From CAWIUB01 sp963839995 (GTDB lineage: Bacteria; Actinomycetota; Actinomycetes; Mycobacteriales; Jatrophihabitantaceae): a DNA stretch of 64,000 nucleotides. Numbering within the stretch: position 1 is the first letter of the stretch; the number at the start of each line of letters is the position of its first letter. The DNA is taken from positions 1 to 64,000 of the forward strand of contig CAWIXH010000003.1 of NCBI GenBank assembly GCA_963839995.1, in the 5' to 3' direction. Under the pieces are notes generated by a model. That model was not told where the DNA came from. It ran no database searches and saw only the letters and a list, made by a program, of their open reading frames with translations. The position numbers and the translations under genes are program-made. Positions 16,189-24,449 of this stretch are shown piece after piece.

Positions 16189-17460
16189 ATGAGCACAGGT
16201 CTGCTGACCGATCGGTATGAACTGACAATGCTCGAGTCGGCGCTGCGCGACGGCGCGGCCGACCGACCCTGCGTGTTCGAGGCCTTCGCCCGGCGACTGC
16301 CGGACGGCCGGCGCTACGGCGTGGTCGCCGGGACCGCTCGAGTACTCGACGCGATCGCCGACTTCACGTTCGACGAAGGCGTGATCGCCGCGCTGCGGGC
16401 CGACGGCGTCGTCGGCGGGCGAGGTGCCGAGTACCTGGCGGCGTACCGGTTCCGCGGCGACGTCGACGGCTACCCCGAAGGTGAGCTCTACTTCCCGTAC
16501 TCGCCGCTGCTGACCGTGTCGGGCACGTTCGCCGAGGCCGTCGTGCTGGAGACGGTCGTCCTCTCGATCCTTAACCACGACGTGGCCGTCGCGTCCGCGG
16601 CGGCGCGCATGGTGAGCGCCGCCGAGGGGCGCTCGATCATCGAGATGGGCTCGCGGCGCACGCACGAGCAGGCGGCCGTGGCCGCCGCCCGCGCCGCATA
16701 CCTGGCGGGCTTCGCCTCGACCTCGAATCTGGCCGCACAGCAGCGATTCGGCATCCCAACGGCGGGGACCGCGGCTCACGCGTTCATCCTGCTGCACGAG
16801 GATGAGGCGTCCGCGTTCCGGGCCCAGCTCACCTCGATGGGCGCGGGCACGACGCTGCTCGTCGACACCTACGACATCACCCGCGGGATCACGACCGCGA
16901 TCGAGGTGGCCGGCCCGCAGCTCGGCGCGGTCCGGATCGACTCCGGCGATCTCGGCGTGCTGGCCCGACAGGCTCGCGCCCAGCTCGACGAGCTCGGCGC
17001 GAAGGAGACCCGCATCGTGGTCAGTGGCGACCTGGACGAGTACTCGATCGCCGCCCTGGCCGCTGCGCCCGTCGACAGCTACGGCGCGGGGACGGCCGTC
17101 GTGACCGGGTCGGGCGCGCCAACCGCCGGGCTGGTCTACAAACTGGTCGAGGTCGACGGACGCGCGGTGGCGAAGCGGTCACAGGACAAGGCCAGCCACG
17201 GCGGCCGCAAGACCGCCTACCGCGAGCACAAGCCCAGCGGAACGGCGCTGGAGGAGGTCGTCGTCAGTGGGCCCGTCGCCGAGCTGGGTGAGCACGAGCG
17301 GCTGCTGCAACGTCCGTTCCTGCGCGACGGCAAGGTCGTCGAGGACCTGCCGGACCTGGACGAATCGCGTGCACACCTGCGTGCCGCGATGGTGACCCTG
17401 CCCTGGGACGGGCTGAAGCTGTCGCACGGGGAGCCGGCGATCGCCACCCGGGTCGTCTGA
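16189..17460 (+). CDS. pncB: nicotinate phosphoribosyltransferase
   Basis: Makes nicotinate mononucleotide from nicotinic acid and PRPP for NAD salvage. The 423-aa protein opens STGLLTDRYELTMLESAL and contains GSRRTHEQAAVAAARAAY, LVDTYDITRG and VRIDSGDLG, all characteristic of the family. The ATG at 16189 gives the canonical N-terminus; a near-identical 20-base copy of this start region lies 80 bp upstream at 16100-16119. It is followed after 19 bases by the broken pncA gene. Confidence 0.93.
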   Translation: MSTGLLTDRYELTMLESALRDGAADRPCVFEAFARRLPDGRRYGVVAGTARVLDAIADFTFDEGVIAALRADGVVGGRGAEYLAAYRFRGDVDGYPEGELYFPYSPLLTVSGTFAEAVVLETVVLSILNHDVAVASAAARMVSAAEGRSIIEMGSRRTHEQAAVAAARAAYLAGFASTSNLAAQQRFGIPTAGTAAHAFILLHEDEASAFRAQLTSMGAGTTLLVDTYDITRGITTAIEVAGPQLGAVRIDSGDLGVLARQARAQLDELGAKETRIVVSGDLDEYSIAALAAAPVDSYGAGTAVVTGSGAPTAGLVYKLVEVDGRAVAKRSQDKASHGGRKTAYREHKPSGTALEEVVVSGPVAELGEHERLLQRPFLRDGKVVEDLPDLDESRAHLRAAMVTLPWDGLKLSHGEPAIATRVV

Positions 17461-17479
17461 CCTGTTGCACAATCGGGGC

Positions 17480-18053
17480 GTGACCCGGGCCCTCATCGTC
17501 GCGGACGTGCAGAACGACTTCTGCGAAGGAGGCTCGCTAGCTGTCGCGGGCGGTAGTGCGGTAGCCCGTGCGGTCAGCCAGCGACTCCGCGCGGGCGGCT
17601 TCGACCACGCCGTCGCGACCCGCGACCACCACATCCAACCGGGGGCACATTTCTCCGCAACGCCCGACTACGTGGACTCTTGGCCCCCGCATTGCGTCGT
17701 CGGCACGCGCGGAGCCGAATTGCACCCCGACCTGGACACGGTCCCGAATCGAGGCGATATTCGACAAGGGCGAGTACCGGGCCGCCTACTCGGGCTTCGA
17801 AGGAGCGTGCAACGGCGTGCCGTTGGCTGACTGGCTGCGCCAGCGGTCAGTCGACGAGGTCGAAGTGGTCGGCATCGCGACTGACCACTGCGTGCGGGCC
17901 ACCGCCCTGGACGCCGCACGTAACGGGTTCGCTACCACGGTTCGGCTCGATCTCACCGCTGGTGTTGCGCCGGCCACGGTCGAGAACGCGCTGGCCCAGC
18001 TTCGCGACGCTGGCGTGACGGTGCTCGGCGAACCCGTCGTCCGGACCTTGTAG
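17480..18053 (+). pseudogene. pncA: nicotinamidase PncA, frameshifted
   Basis: From GTG 17480 the frame gives VADVQNDFCEGGSLAV (catalytic Asp) and TRDHHIQPGAHFS (metal-binding Asp/His). At about 17743-17745 an extra C in GTCCCG shifts the frame. The remainder, IEAIFDKGEYRAAYSGFEG (catalytic Lys) and GIATDHCVRATALDAA (nucleophile Cys), is readable one frame over to 18053. Joined, all catalytic residues are present in about 190 aa. As read, the gene would not make active enzyme, leaving the cell without nicotinamide deamidation unless another copy exists. A base-calling error in the C run is the main alternative. Confidence 0.85.
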
Positions 18054-18057
18054 GCGG

Positions 18058-19848
18058 TTACGACCCGGGGTCGGTGTCCCGGGCGCTGCGCCGACCGGCG
18101 TGCTCCCCGGTCAGTACGCTCGCCGGAGTCGCGTCGTGTCGCCTGCCGGTGTGCGCCTCGGCCTCGAGCCGTTCGAGCAGGTGTGGGTAGTGGTACTCGA
18201 ACGCCGGCCGCTCGGAACGAATACGCGGGATGGACGTGAAGTTGTGCCGCGGCGGCGGGCACGAGGTGGCCCACTCCAGCGAGTTCCCGTGGCCCCACGG
18301 GTCCTCTGACGTCACGACCTCGCCATAACGGTAGGACCGGTAGAGGTTGTAGACGAACGGCAGGATCGACGCGCCGAGCACGAATGAGCTGACCGTCGAG
18401 ATCGTGTTCAACGCGGTGAAGCCGTCGGTTGGCAGGTAGTCGGCGTAGCGGCGCGGCATGCCCTGGACGCCGAGCCAGTGCTGCACCAGGAACGTCCCGT
18501 GGAAGCCGAGGAACGTCAGCCAGAAGTGCAGCTTGCCGAGCCGCTCGTCCAGGTAGCGGCCGGTGTACTTCGGGAACCAGAAGTAGATGCCGGAGTACAC
18601 GGCGAACACGATCGTGCCGAAGAGCACGTAGTGGAAGTGGGCGACGACGAAATATGTGTCGGACACGTGGAAGTCGAGGGGCGGGCTGGCGAGCAGCACC
18701 CCGGTCAGGCCACCGAACAGGAAGGTCACGAGGAAGCCGACCGCGAACAGCATCGGCGTCTCGAACGTGATCGACCCGCGCCACATTGTGCCGATCCAGT
18801 TGAAGAACTTGATGCCGGTCGGGACGGCGATCAGGAACGTCATGATCGAGAAGAACGGCAGCAGGACGGCGCCCGTGGTGAACATGTGGTGCGCCCAGAC
18901 GGCGCTGGACAGCGCCGCGATTGCCAGGGTGGCCATGATCATGCCCTTGTAGCCGAACAGCGGCTTGCGGCTGAACACCGGGATGACTTCGGTGATGATG
19001 CCGAAGAACGGCAGCGCCACGATGTAGACCTCGGGATGGCCGAAGAACCAGAACAAGTGCTGGTACAGGATTGCGCCGCCATTGGACGGGTCATACACCA
19101 GCGCATGCATGTGCCGGTCGACCCAGAGGACGAGTAAGGCCGCGGTCAGGATCGGGAAGACCAGCAGCGCGAGCACGCTAGTCACCAGGATGTTCCAGGT
19201 GAAGATCGGCATCCGGAACATCGTCATGCCGGGCGCCCGCAGCGTGATCACCGTGGTGATCATGTTGACGGCGCCGAGGATCGTGCCCAGTCCCGACAGC
19301 GCCACCCCGACGATCCACAGGTCGGCGCCGACGCCGGGGGCGTTGAAACCGTCGTTCAGGGGGAGATAGAACGTCCACCCGCCGTCGGCGGCCCCCCCGG
19401 GGGTGAGGAAGCCCGAACTCGCCGTGAGCGCCCCGAACAGGTACAGCCAGTAGGACAGGGCATTCAGCCGCGGGAACGCGACGTCGGGGGCGCCGATCTG
19501 TAGCGGCAACACCAGGTTGGCGAACGCGAACAGGATCGGCGTCGCGAAGAACAGCAGCATGATCGTGCCGTGCATGGTGAACAGCTGGTTGTACTGCTCG
19601 GGCGACAGGAACTGCATGCCGGGACGCGCCAGCTCCGCGCGCATCAGCAGCGCGAGGATGCCGCCGAACATGAAGAACGCCAAGGATGTGGCGAGGTACA
19701 TCTTGCCGATCATCTTGTGATCGGTGGTGCGCAGTAGCTGCCCGAACAACGAGCCCTTGGCGGCCTGGTGGACCGGGAACGGCCGGCTCACGATCGGTCG
19801 AGGAACCGGCTCGGCTTCCACCGTGGTCGGTTCGACAGTCGTGGTCAC
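18058..19848 (-). CDS. ctaD: cytochrome c oxidase subunit I
   Basis: The catalytic subunit of the aa3 terminal oxidase. It has about twelve membrane helices, with heme and copper ligands in FTMHGTIMLLFF, FFGHPEVYIVALPFFGI (the His-Tyr cross-link motif), WAHHMFTTGAV and VVAHFHYVLFG. The GTG at 19848 has GGAGG five bases upstream. The last about 65 residues form a hydrophilic tail (WGHGNSLEWATSCPPPRHNF...), typical of actinobacterial CtaD. The other oxidase genes are not in the window; stand-alone ctaD is common in this phylum. It is convergent with pncA, stops four bases apart. Confidence 0.95.
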   Translation of the reverse strand: MTTTVEPTTVEAEPVPRPIVSRPFPVHQAAKGSLFGQLLRTTDHKMIGKMYLATSLAFFMFGGILALLMRAELARPGMQFLSPEQYNQLFTMHGTIMLLFFATPILFAFANLVLPLQIGAPDVAFPRLNALSYWLYLFGALTASSGFLTPGGAADGGWTFYLPLNDGFNAPGVGADLWIVGVALSGLGTILGAVNMITTVITLRAPGMTMFRMPIFTWNILVTSVLALLVFPILTAALLVLWVDRHMHALVYDPSNGGAILYQHLFWFFGHPEVYIVALPFFGIITEVIPVFSRKPLFGYKGMIMATLAIAALSSAVWAHHMFTTGAVLLPFFSIMTFLIAVPTGIKFFNWIGTMWRGSITFETPMLFAVGFLVTFLFGGLTGVLLASPPLDFHVSDTYFVVAHFHYVLFGTIVFAVYSGIYFWFPKYTGRYLDERLGKLHFWLTFLGFHGTFLVQHWLGVQGMPRRYADYLPTDGFTALNTISTVSSFVLGASILPFVYNLYRSYRYGEVVTSEDPWGHGNSLEWATSCPPPRHNFTSIPRIRSERPAFEYHYPHLLERLEAEAHTGRRHDATPASVLTGEHAGRRSARDTDPGS

Positions 19849-20065
19849 GGTGCCTCCGCTCCAGGTGCGCCAGCCATCGCGCTGTGCCGCCTGACACCGC
19901 TCGCTGCGCAGTGTCACCTGCAGAATAGACACTCGATGGGCTGATGGCGTACCGGGGCCGCAGTTCCTGCGCGCCGCGTCGGCGACACCCGCCAGTGGGG
20001 TAGATTTCATCGGCCCGTCGCGTCACGATCGCCGTCCCGTCGCGTGATCCGCGCATCGTCGGAGC

Positions 20066-21250
20066 GTGCGGGTTGCCCTGGTGGCCGAGACGTTCTCGCC
20101 GGCGGTGAACGGTGTGGTCAACTGCGTGCTGCGCATCACCGACCAGCTCGTCGAGCGGGGCCACGAGCCCGTCGTGATCGCGCCCACCGGGCAGGCGTTC
20201 CGCACCAGATCAGGGCCACGTGTTGACGTCGTGCGTGTCCGGTCGATTGCCGTGCCCGGGTACCGGGGATTACGGGTGACCAGGCCAAGCGCCGACCTGC
20301 GCCCGATCCTGGCCGACATCGCGCCGGACGTCGTGCACCTGGCCTCACCGGCTCTGCTCGGCTGGGCCGCCGTGCGCGCGGCGAACGTACAGGGCATCCC
20401 GGCTGTGGCCGCCTTCCAGACCGACCTGGCCAGCTAACTTCCGCTCTACCACCTGGGATTCCGGAGCACCGCCGCTTGGTCCTGGTTGCGCCGCCTACAC
20501 AATAGGGCCGATCTGACCCTGGCGCCGTCGACCGCGACCGCCTACCAGCTGCGCCGCCACGGCGTCGGACCGGTAGCCATCTGGGCGCGTGGCGTCGACG
20601 GTGAGCTGTTCCACTCCGCCAGGCGCGACGAGCAGCTGCGTAACCGGCTCCTCGGCCACGCGCTTGGCCACCTGCTTGTCGGTTTCGTCGGGAGGCTGGC
20701 TGCGGAGAAGCGGGTCGAGTTGCTCGAGCCGCTGTCTAGGGAACCGGGCGTTCGACTGGTCGTCGTCGGCGACGGGCCGCGCCGCGCGGCGCTGGAGCGG
20801 GCGATGCCGGACGCACGCTTCCTCGGGCTGTGCACCGGCGTGGACCTCGCCCGGATCGTGGCCAGCCTGGACCTGCTGGTCCACCCTGGGCAGGACGAGA
20901 CCTTCTGCCAGGCCGTGCAGGAGAGCCTGTGTGCGGGTGTACCGGTGGTCGCGGCCGCGTCGGGTGGGCCGCTCGACCTCGTCCGGCACGGCGAGAACGG
21001 CTGGTTGTGGGCGGGCGGTGACCCGAAGGTGCTGGCCGCCCAGGTGGCCGAAATCCGGGAAGACTGGGCCGGGCTCGCCGCGGTGCGCTCCCGCGCCCGA
21101 CCCTCCGTGCTCGGCCGGACCTGGGCGGTCGTGGCCGACCAGTTGGTCGAGCACTACCGCTGGGTGGTGGCCGCCCGTTCCCAGGCGGGTGTGGTGGTGC
21201 CGATCGCAGTGCGCCGGCCGCCCCGAGCCAGCCGTCGATCGGCATCCTGA
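20066..21250 (+). pseudogene. GT4 glycosyltransferase (MgtA/PimB-like), in-frame stop
   Basis: Except for TAA at 20435-20437, one frame runs from GTG 20066 to 21250, giving a GT-B glycosyltransferase of about 394 codons. The N-lobe reads VRVALVAETFSPAVNGVVNCV. The C-lobe has VGFVGRLAAEKRVELL and HPGQDETFCQAVQESLCAGVPVV with the EX7E-type acidic pair. It resembles GDP-mannose-dependent lipid mannosyltransferases. The stop replaces what is probably a tyrosine (TAC to TAA) after DLAS. A substitution cannot be a homopolymer artefact, so this is better evidence of genuine inactivation than the indels nearby. Confidence 0.8.
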
Positions 21251-21335
21251 GGCGGCTCGAATGCAGATGGTGCAGCTCGGCATGCTAGCCGTCCATGAAT
21301 CCGCGCGGCGCGCTGTCGCGGTGGAGGATCGTCGT

Positions 21336-21827
21336 ATGACCCGGGCGTCCAGACCAGACCAGCAGCGCGATAGGGACCCCGCAGGACGCCCGCGTAACGC
21401 CCGCCCACGCGATGGCCTGGGACGGCCGCTGCCGTACGACGCAGTAGGTGTCGAGCGAGCGCCCGAAGGAGTTCGCCGCTCACCGGCACAGACCATCCGG
21501 CAGGCCCAGCAACTATTGGACGATGAGCGGCCCTTCCACGCCCATGAGGTATTCGAGGATGCGTGGAAGTCAGCCGCCGGGGACGAACGCGCCCTCTGGC
21601 GGGGTCTCGCGCAGCTCGCGGTAGGAATCACTCACGCGGCCCGCGGCAACGCAACCGGCGGGGCGGCATTGCTGCGGCGCGGCGCGCAGGCGATCCACCC
21701 CTACCTCGGCGACGATCCATATGGAATCGACGTCGCGGCCGTCACGCGCTGGGCCGTCCAGTCTGCCAATGACCTGGATGCGGGTCACGGCAGGATCCCC
21801 ACGCCGTCGCTCCTCGGCTCGTCCTGA
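21336..21827 (+). CDS. DUF309 family protein
   Basis: A 163-aa protein. After a basic, Arg/Pro-rich N-terminus (to about residue 55), the DUF309 helical domain follows: AQQLLDDERPFHAHEVFEDAWK with the conserved H-x-H-E...W, then LAQLAVGITHAARGN. The ATG at 21336 has GGAGG eight bases upstream. Its family function is unknown; the conserved His/Glu cluster suggests metal binding. The stop is four bases from the convergent VOC gene stop. Confidence 0.85.
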   Translation: MTRASRPDQQRDRDPAGRPRNARPRDGLGRPLPYDAVGVERAPEGVRRSPAQTIRQAQQLLDDERPFHAHEVFEDAWKSAAGDERALWRGLAQLAVGITHAARGNATGGAALLRRGAQAIHPYLGDDPYGIDVAAVTRWAVQSANDLDAGHGRIPTPSLLGSS

Positions 21828-21831
21828 GTTA

Positions 21832-22257
21832 CTACTGCGCTGTCGGGTCCGTTTGCATGAGCCCGAGGATGTTCCCGTCTGGGTCCTTGACGTAGGCCAG
21901 CCAGCCGATACCCGGCGTGGCGGCAGGAGGAACCACGACCGAACCGCCAGCGGCGACTACCCGATCGACGTACTCCTGGCAGTCGGGAACGTCGACCGTG
22001 ACAACGAATGCGTTCACCGGCTGCCCCTCGACTGGTTGCTCCTCCTCCTGCCGTGGCACCAGCCCGCCGTCGATGCCGGGCTGGGAGTGCGGTAGCCCGG
22101 ACATGGGGTCGCCGTCGCCCGTGATGACGAGCCAGTACGGCTTGTCGCCCCACTGTTGGAAGCGCCAGCCGAAGACCGTCTCGTAGAAGGCCCGCGCCGC
22201 CTGCGGATCGAGGGCATGGATCTCGAAGTGAACCGGGCGCGCCACAGCTGTGACCAT
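21832..22257 (-). CDS. VOC (glyoxalase-like) family protein
   Basis: A 141-aa vicinal-oxygen-chelate protein. It opens VHFEIHALDPQAARAFYETVFGW, the standard first beta-alpha-beta unit, and closes WLAYVKDPDGNILGLMQTD, the standard last unit. The metal ligand positions are partly preserved (H and E). An insertion rich in Glu/Gln (EEEQPVEGQPV) lies mid-protein. The following 250 bp (22258-22509) shows no recognisable gene. Substrate unknown. Confidence 0.85.
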   Translation of the reverse strand: MVTAVARPVHFEIHALDPQAARAFYETVFGWRFQQWGDKPYWLVITGDGDPMSGLPHSQPGIDGGLVPRQEEEQPVEGQPVNAFVVTVDVPDCQEYVDRVVAAGGSVVVPPAATPGIGWLAYVKDPDGNILGLMQTDPTAQ

Positions 22258-22535
22258 AGCCGCGCTTACGCCGGAAGACCCCGGTGATCGGCGCATCGGT
22301 GTCGACGCCGGACGAGGACGGCACCGTCGTCGGGCACGGCGCGCCGAACGAGTCGGTGGTGGTGCGGATCGACGCCGACGGCAGCCGCAGCCATTGCGCT
22401 CTGGCATCGGTCTGCGTAAGCCGCAAGCTTACGAGGGGAGCTTGGGACCCGAGAAGTGATCCGCGCGTCGCCAGGTGATCCGAGCGTTGCCGCGGGTGCC
22501 CGGCCCTGGCTATGGCGGGGCACAATACGGCGGCG

Positions 22536-23838
22536 TCAGGCCAGGTCGATGTCGTGGGCGCTGTTTCGGCGGGGTCGCTGATCGCGGTCGAGCCAAGCTG
22601 GCGGGATCCAGTGGGGGAGGCCGTCGGTGATGCGGCAGGCCCAGCCGCGCCTGGCGAACTCCCGGTGGTGGAACCCGCAGACGAGTGTCAGGTTGTCCAG
22701 GTCGGTGGGCCCGCCGTCGATCCACGGCACGATGTGATGGCTTTGGCACCAGCTCGGTGGCCGATCGCACGAGGGGAAGGAACATCCGCGGTCGCGGGCG
22801 GCCAGGGCCAGACGCTGTCCAGATGAGGCGACCCGGCGGCTGCGGCCATGGGCCAGGATCCCGCCGCCGTCGCCGAGCACGACCGGGATGATGTCGGCTT
22901 CGCCGGCCAGCCGCAGCGCCTCCGGGACGGAGATCGGCCCGCCGTGCGCGGTGGTCGCCGACACCGAGCCGGGACTCCAGGTCGGCCAGCGTCATGGTGA
23001 GCAGCAGGGTGGCCGGGGTGCCACCGCAGTCCGGCAGGTCACCGGTGCGCAGCGCGCGGCGGCCGATGTCTTCCAGCGCGTCGTGGCGGCGTTGCCCGCC
23101 GCTGCGCCGGTCCGGCTGGCCGTCCGCGGCGGGCACCGGGGCGGCCAACGCGTCCAGCCAGGCTTCGGTGACCGCGGCGCAGCCGGGGGTGAGGTAGCCG
23201 GTCAGCCGGGCCGACCCGTCCGCCATCCGGTGCAGCGTCAGGTCGCGGCGCCGGGCGTGGTCCGCGTCGTCGGGCCGGGTGCCGTCCGGGTCCAGGCAGG
23301 CCAGCAGCCGGCGGGCCGCCTTGCCCAGCTGGTCCGGGTCCAGGGTGTGCGCGTGCCCGGTGAGCGCCGCCTCCACCTGCTCGGCCTGCTCGGCCGCGGC
23401 GGCGGGCAGCGCGTGCACCGTGGACCGGATCACCGCGGCGTGCCGGTCGCAGATGGCGCCCTCGGCCTGCGCCGCCGCCACCGCCGGGAACACCGGCGGC
23501 AGCAGCTGGCCGGTCAGCGTGCGCCGCGCCCCCAGGTCCCCAGCCGCGCGCACCCGGGCCCGCGCCTCCCCCGGGGCCAGCCGCAGCAGCCGGGCCAGCA
23601 GGTAGCCGCTCGACGGGCAGCACAACTCCCCGGCCACTCCCCGCGACTCGAGTTCGCCGATCAACGCGTGGTCCGCGGCCGGCAGCCGCCGCCGCTGGGT
23701 CTCCAGGCCGCGGGCCAGCTCCAGCAGCTCGCCCCGCGACGCGCCGGTCAGGTCCACCGCGAGCAGCGTGTCCACCGCGTCGGCCAGCTGCTTCACGGCG
23801 ACCTCGACGGTCACCGCAGCCGCTGGACTCTCGAACAT
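22536..23838 (-). pseudogene. DUF222/HNH endonuclease protein (13E12-type), frameshifted
   Basis: From ATG 23838 the DUF222 region is intact for about 290 codons, ending LLTMTLADLESRLG. The remaining sequence (GPISVPEALRLAGEADIIPVVL, then the HNH motif CQSHHIVPWIDGGPTDLDNLTLVCGFHHR) is one frame over to the stop at 22536. The change fits one extra base near 22956-22959. These proteins occur in many copies in actinobacteria and often decay; they may be mobile or phage-related. The start has a TAGAAT box seven bases upstream. Homopolymer error is less likely here because the run is only two bases. Confidence 0.85.
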
Positions 23839-23845
23839 GTGTTTG

Positions 23846-23851
23846 ATTCTA
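23846..23851 (-). promoter_or_regulatory. -10 box for the DUF222/HNH gene
   Basis: TAGAAT on the minus strand ends seven bases before the ATG at 23838. The rest of 23852-24164 shows no gene I can support. Confidence 0.5.
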
Positions 23852-24449
23852 TCAGCCGGTTACGACACGACACAAGCGAGAATCGCCAGCAATATAAGTG
23901 GAATCTCGCTCTCGGCGAACGGCGATGCTTGACCCAAACCCGACGCAGGTTGCGCGAGTCCCCCAAGTGATGTCCCCGGGTAGATCTGGGCCGGGGTGAC
24001 GCCGAGCCGGTCAGAGCCAGACGCCCTCGCGCGGATGAAGCAACGAACAGGCCTTCGGCTGCGCACGAATGGCGACGATCGCCGAGCCATCGAGCAGCCG
24101 GTGGCCAACGGCGGAAGCCACGTGGATCCTGCAGGTGCAGGAAACGCAGACGCGCGCCAAGCGTCTACCCGATGGCGACGGCCCGTTGGCGCGCCAAGAC
24201 CAGCGCAAGCCCGGCTGCAAGCAGTGCGCTGAGGGCGATCGTGACGACGAGCGTCGTCACGATCGCATGTGCCGAAGCCTGGGCGCCTGGCCCGTGCACC
24301 AGCGACAGGTAGGTGGTGCCGAGGGTCGCCACGCCCACCACCTGGCCGAGCTGGAAGACGGTCACCAGGACGCCACTCGCGTCGGCGGCGTCAGCCAGCG
24401 GCACATGTTGCAGCGCGACGGTCAGAATTGGGCTGAACGCCAGACCTAG

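Noticed and set aside
20066..20437. A complete short 123-aa glycosyltransferase
   Set aside because: The same frame continues with the rest of the GT4 fold after the TAA, so it is a nonsense allele rather than a short gene.
22888..23970. A 360-codon plus-strand frame
   Set aside because: Shadow of the DUF222 gene on the other strand, Gly/Arg/Gln-rich.
23839..24164. Additional gene between the HNH protein and the MFS fragment
   Set aside because: Frames are short and lack similarity or start signals; only a promoter for the HNH gene is supportable.
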